Of a DNA stretch of 7,907 nucleotides, positions 5,941 through 7,907 are shown piece after piece (the stretch's first letter is position 1; each line of letters starts with the position of its first letter). The notes below the pieces were generated by a model that worked only from the letters and a program-made list of their open reading frames with translations, had not been told where the DNA came from and made no database searches. Source of the stretch: CAZDOD01 sp964506935 (GTDB lineage Bacteria > Desulfobacterota > Zymogenia > Zymogenales > Zymogenaceae); assembly GCA_964506935.1 (NCBI GenBank), contig CAZDOD010000131.1:1-7907 (forward strand), in the 5' to 3' direction. The position numbers and the translations under genes were made by a program.

Positions 5941-6523
5941 TTTGAACCTTGAAGTAACAGGTCTCGCCCCCCATGGCCTTACACTCGGTTTCCCTTACGG
6001 TATAAACATTTTTCCCGTATCCCCAGTCGAGCATATACTGGACAACTCCCTCATAGACCGAGCATATCGGCCTTTGGGCCGTTTTCCCCTCACAGAGTAG
6101 GCAGTCGGGGCAGTCGTAATCAACGCTCCCGTTGTCATTCACGGCCGTCTTCCCCTTGCCCGACGCCGCACAGAATATCTCCAAAGCGTTCTTAAACCTT
6201 TCAACTCCAAGCTCGAGGTCTTTAAAGGCATCCAGCACATGTCCTATCTCTACGGCGTATTTGACGTTGGTAAAGCCTATCCTCCTCCAGATCCCGATCG
6301 CGCCGTTTTGCCCCACGAGCTTCTCAACCTCTGCGTATATTTTAAGCTGATCTCGGACGGTCATGCACGGCTCCCACGTGTAATCAGGGGGGTTTTCAAA
6401 GAGATCGGAAAAACCGATATTCCTGAAAAGTATCTTGGCCCCGTTCTCACCGAGAATCTCGGTTATGCCGTCAATCGCACCCCTTATCGCCATGTTGGTG
6501 GTCATTTTTTCATGTTCAGACAT
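5933..6523 (-). CDS. V4R (4-vinyl reductase) domain protein, probable small-molecule sensor
   Basis: The product has 196 residues from ATG 6523. A GTG at 6538 extends the frame by five codons but overlaps the GGAGGG ribosome binding site, so it is rejected. The C-terminal half (about 90-194) is a V4R domain, the fold found in BchJ and in the ligand-binding part of XylR/DmpR-type aromatic sensors. It ends in the typical VRETECKAMGGETCYFKV (C181, C189). A cysteine cluster, C138-x2-C141-x2-C144-x9-C154, suits zinc or possibly an iron-sulfur centre. The N-terminal half has an internal repeat: GENGAKILFRNIGF (25-38) recurs as GQNGAIGIWRRIGF (71-84), 8 of 14 identical with an offset of 46. There is no DNA-binding domain, so it is a ligand-binding or accessory protein and not a repressor by itself. 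It is convergent with the receiver gene and divergent from a glycyl radical enzyme, perhaps sensing a related metabolite (inference). Confidence 0.82.
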   Translation of the reverse strand: MSEHEKMTTNMAIRGAIDGITEILGENGAKILFRNIGFSDLFENPPDYTWEPCMTVRDQLKIYAEVEKLVGQNGAIGIWRRIGFTNVKYAVEIGHVLDAFKDLELGVERFKNALEIFCAASGKGKTAVNDNGSVDYDCPDCLLCEGKTAQRPICSVYEGVVQYMLDWGYGKNVYTVRETECKAMGGETCYFKVQKK

Positions 6524-6530
6524 AGATTTA

Positions 6531-6536
6531 CCCTCC
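6531..6536 (-). promoter_or_regulatory. Ribosome binding site deciding the V4R start
   Basis: GGAGGG on the minus strand lies 7 nt before ATG 6523. The alternative GTG start at 6538 would place its first codons on this site and has no site of its own. Confidence 0.85.
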
Positions 6537-6585
6537 ACTTGACATTCTAACTTCCGCTATCCTTTTGCCACTTAACTATATTTCG

Positions 6586-6596
6586 ATGGAATCCAT
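6586..6596. promoter_or_regulatory. Short perfect palindrome upstream of the V4R gene
   Basis: ATGGA-A-TCCAT is symmetric around one central base. It falls just after the expected transcription start of the weak V4R promoter candidate. At 11 bp it could be chance. Confidence 0.25.
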
Positions 6597-6606
6597 TCTC
6601 CAATAT

Positions 6607-6635
6607 AATTTACTTAATTATGAGACCTGATCCAA
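6607..6635 (-). promoter_or_regulatory. Weak candidate promoter for the V4R gene
   Basis: On the minus strand TTGGAT (6635-6630, 4 of 6) and TAAATT (6612-6607, 4 of 6) are separated by 17 bp. Another -10-like hexamer, TATATT, overlaps at 6607-6602. Such matches are frequent in AT-rich DNA. Confidence 0.25.
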
Positions 6636-6748
6636 AAATGCTGCGTAATGATATATTATTATTCCTACATTTTCCACCTTTTTTCAATCTTTTTTTAAAA
6701 TTAGTGGAATTATAGATACGATGGTCGATGAAAATCCCTCTGCCGCAT

Positions 6749-6783
6749 TTGAAAAACCGCTCCCAAAATGCTTGAAAAAACCG
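6749..6783 (+). repeat. Direct repeat of an A-tract motif
   Basis: TTGAAAAACCG (6749-6759) recurs as TTGAAAAAACCG (6772-6783), 23 bp apart. The second copy includes the -35 box of the candidate glycyl radical enzyme promoter. About two helical turns apart, the copies could be paired sites for one protein or an upstream A-tract element. A chance repeat is also possible. Confidence 0.3.
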
Positions 6784-6800
6784 ATTTCACCATGTAATAT
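6772..6800 (+). promoter_or_regulatory. Candidate promoter for the glycyl radical enzyme gene
   Basis: TTGAAA (6772-6777, 5 of 6), a 17-bp spacer and TAATAT (6795-6800, 4 of 6) would start transcription near 6807, leaving a leader of about 90 nt. The palindrome at 6798-6810 overlaps the -10 box and start point. Confidence 0.45.
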
Positions 6801-6810
6801 AGTAACTATA
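6798..6810. promoter_or_regulatory. 13-bp perfect palindrome at the glycyl radical enzyme promoter
   Basis: TATAGT-A-ACTATA is perfectly symmetric around one base and sits over the -10/+1 region of the candidate promoter, the classic place for a repressor operator. I do not recognise it as a named consensus. Confidence 0.4.
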
Positions 6811-6895
6811 GTAGAAGGGGAGCTCTTTAAGTTCGACCAATCTTTTATTTTTCCGTCTCATTAAATAAAATACAATCTCTAAAAGGTGAAGACAC

Positions 6896-7907
6896 ATGTC
6901 ACAATATCCCGAAGAGAAAAAAAACGGGACACGAATAGACAGGCTTAAAAAGGCCGTTTTCGAGTCCGATCCCGCGATCTGTACCGAACGGGCAGTAATA
7001 TGGACCGATTACTTCAGAGACAAAAAAAACAGGAAAAAATCACCACACATAGGCATCGCCTCCGCCTTGGGCGAGGTACTCCGAAAAAAATCGATAGCGA
7101 TCCATCCCGACGAGATAATCGTCGGCAATTTCTCCTCAAAGAGGGTCGGCGGAAATCTCCTCCCGGAGCTCTCCGGCATCGTCATGCTTGAGGATATCTA
7201 TAAATTTCCGAAGAGAAAAACAAGCCCTCTCACGATATCGAAGGGAGAGAGGCGAAAGCTCCTATCGATCGTTCCCTTCTGGATGTTTCGCTTCGTGGCA
7301 TTCAAGGCATATAAGTCCCCCCTGAAAAAGCTCCGGCTCATCGCAAACCAGCTCAGGCAGATATTCTACCTGATAAACGAATCGGGCGGGATCTCGCACA
7401 TCGCCCCCGACTATGAGAAGCTCATAAAGATCGGCACCGACGGGATAAAGGCCGAGGCCGAAAGGTTCCAGAAAGACGTCGGTAAAACCTCCGAGGCCTA
7501 TTGCTTCTATGAGGGCGTAAAGATCATCTGCGACGCCCTGGGCGACTTCGGGCGCCGCTACGGCGAGCTCGCGGGCAGAATGGCAAAGGAAGAGACGGAT
7601 AAAGCAAGAAAGTGTGAGCTCGAAAAAATATCAGAAGTATGTTTGAACGTCCCGAGAAAGGGGGCGAGAAATTTTTACGAGGCGTTGCAGTCGGCCTTCT
7701 TCGCCCAGATCGCCCTGAACCTCGAGAGTCTCGATAACTCCGTCTGCCCCGGACGCATGGACAGATACCTCTACCCCTATTACAAAAAGGACATCGAGGC
7801 CGGCGTCCTCACGAGGGACGGCGCGAAGGAACTGGTATCTGCCTTCTCGGTCAAGATGTCCGAGATAGTCCCGGTATTCTCGGAGCGCATCACGAGGTTT
7901 CACGGCG
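6896..7907 (+). CDS. Glycyl radical enzyme, pyruvate formate-lyase-like (partial, N-terminal)
   Basis: The frame opens at ATG 6896, with AAGGTGA (6883-6889) six bases upstream, and runs uninterrupted off the right edge: 337 residues of a family usually near 780-850. It matches the PFL-like N-terminal domain of the superfamily (choline TMA-lyase, glycerol dehydratase, arylacetate decarboxylase, alkyl/benzylsuccinate synthase and others). Landmarks are TERAVIWTDYF (30-40), IHPDEIIVGNFSSKRVGGNLLPE (69-91), GGISHIAPDYEKLIKIGTDGI (164-184), FYEALQSAFFAQIALNLES (260-278) and GRMDRYLYPYYKKDIEAG (286-303). The radical-bearing Gly loop and the active-site Cys lie beyond the window, so the reaction cannot be assigned. 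Where many relatives have 'NGHSVSLGR', this one reads DNSVCPGR. Such enzymes need a radical-SAM activase, expected downstream but not visible. The product implies strictly anaerobic metabolism. Codons are richer in G+C than the flanking spacer. Confidence 0.88.
   Translation, partial: MSQYPEEKKNGTRIDRLKKAVFESDPAICTERAVIWTDYFRDKKNRKKSPHIGIASALGEVLRKKSIAIHPDEIIVGNFSSKRVGGNLLPELSGIVMLEDIYKFPKRKTSPLTISKGERRKLLSIVPFWMFRFVAFKAYKSPLKKLRLIANQLRQIFYLINESGGISHIAPDYEKLIKIGTDGIKAEAERFQKDVGKTSEAYCFYEGVKIICDALGDFGRRYGELAGRMAKEETDKARKCELEKISEVCLNVPRKGARNFYEALQSAFFAQIALNLESLDNSVCPGRMDRYLYPYYKKDIEAGVLTRDGAKELVSAFSVKMSEIVPVFSERITRFHG

Larger units (their letters stand above)
6539..6895. other. Divergent intergenic region, V4R gene / glycyl radical enzyme
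   Basis: These 357 AT-rich bases contain two separate operator-like palindromes, one on each side, candidate promoters in both directions, and a short direct repeat (6749-6783). No gene or recognised RNA is visible. The layout is what one expects of a regulated divergent control region, though no known operator consensus was recognised. Confidence 0.5.

Noticed and set aside
6239..6550. 103-codon plus-strand frame opposite the V4R gene
   Set aside because: It is antisense to a gene with clear V4R motifs and a good ribosome binding site.
7631..7903. 90-codon minus-strand frame inside the glycyl radical enzyme
   Set aside because: The plus strand there encodes conserved glycyl radical enzyme motifs in one uninterrupted frame.

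Overview
The window carries seven protein-coding genes, six complete and one cut by the right edge. I see no tRNA, rRNA, CRISPR array, insertion sequence or phage gene. The gene set suggests a Gram-negative anaerobe. An ArnT-type membrane glycosyltransferase implies lipid A or another outer-envelope glycolipid, a glycyl radical enzyme works only without oxygen, and a bactofilin plus a V4R-domain protein are common in deltaproteobacterial (Desulfobacterota-like) and related uncultured lineages. The lineage is inference from gene content; no marker gene is present. Genes are moderate in GC, while the spacers are long and very AT-rich.

Left part (1-3187): an ArnT/GT39-type integral-membrane glycosyltransferase (220-1917, +) faces a GT4 cytoplasmic glycosyltransferase (2075-3187, -). 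A strong intrinsic terminator at 1947-1974 closes the first. Both probably work in cell-envelope glycan or glycolipid assembly, but they are convergent and not one operon.

Middle (3188-4875): a 332-bp divergent spacer holds one good sigma70-type promoter facing each way. One drives the GT4 gene. The other drives a bactofilin (3520-4035, +), a polymer-forming cytoskeletal protein. The bactofilin converges on a LURP-one-related (tubby-like barrel) protein (4300-4875, -), and a 12-bp-stem bidirectional terminator at 4211-4246 separates them.

Right part (4876-7907): a 432-bp AT-rich spacer with an 18-bp near-palindrome precedes a stand-alone response-regulator receiver domain with a coiled-coil tail (5308-5865, +). 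Converging on it is a V4R (4-vinyl reductase-type) small-molecule-binding protein (5933-6523, -) with a CX2CX2C-X9-C cysteine cluster and an internal repeat. Across a 357-bp divergent spacer with operator-like palindromes lies the N-terminal 337 residues of a glycyl radical enzyme of the pyruvate formate-lyase-like superfamily (6896 to the edge, +).

Apart from the terminators, all genes look like single transcription units with their own promoters. The most suggestive functional pairing is the V4R protein divergent from the glycyl radical enzyme, where a ligand-binding protein could sense the substrate or product of the anaerobic radical enzyme. That pairing is inference from position and family knowledge only. 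No clear novel multi-gene defence or mobile system is visible.
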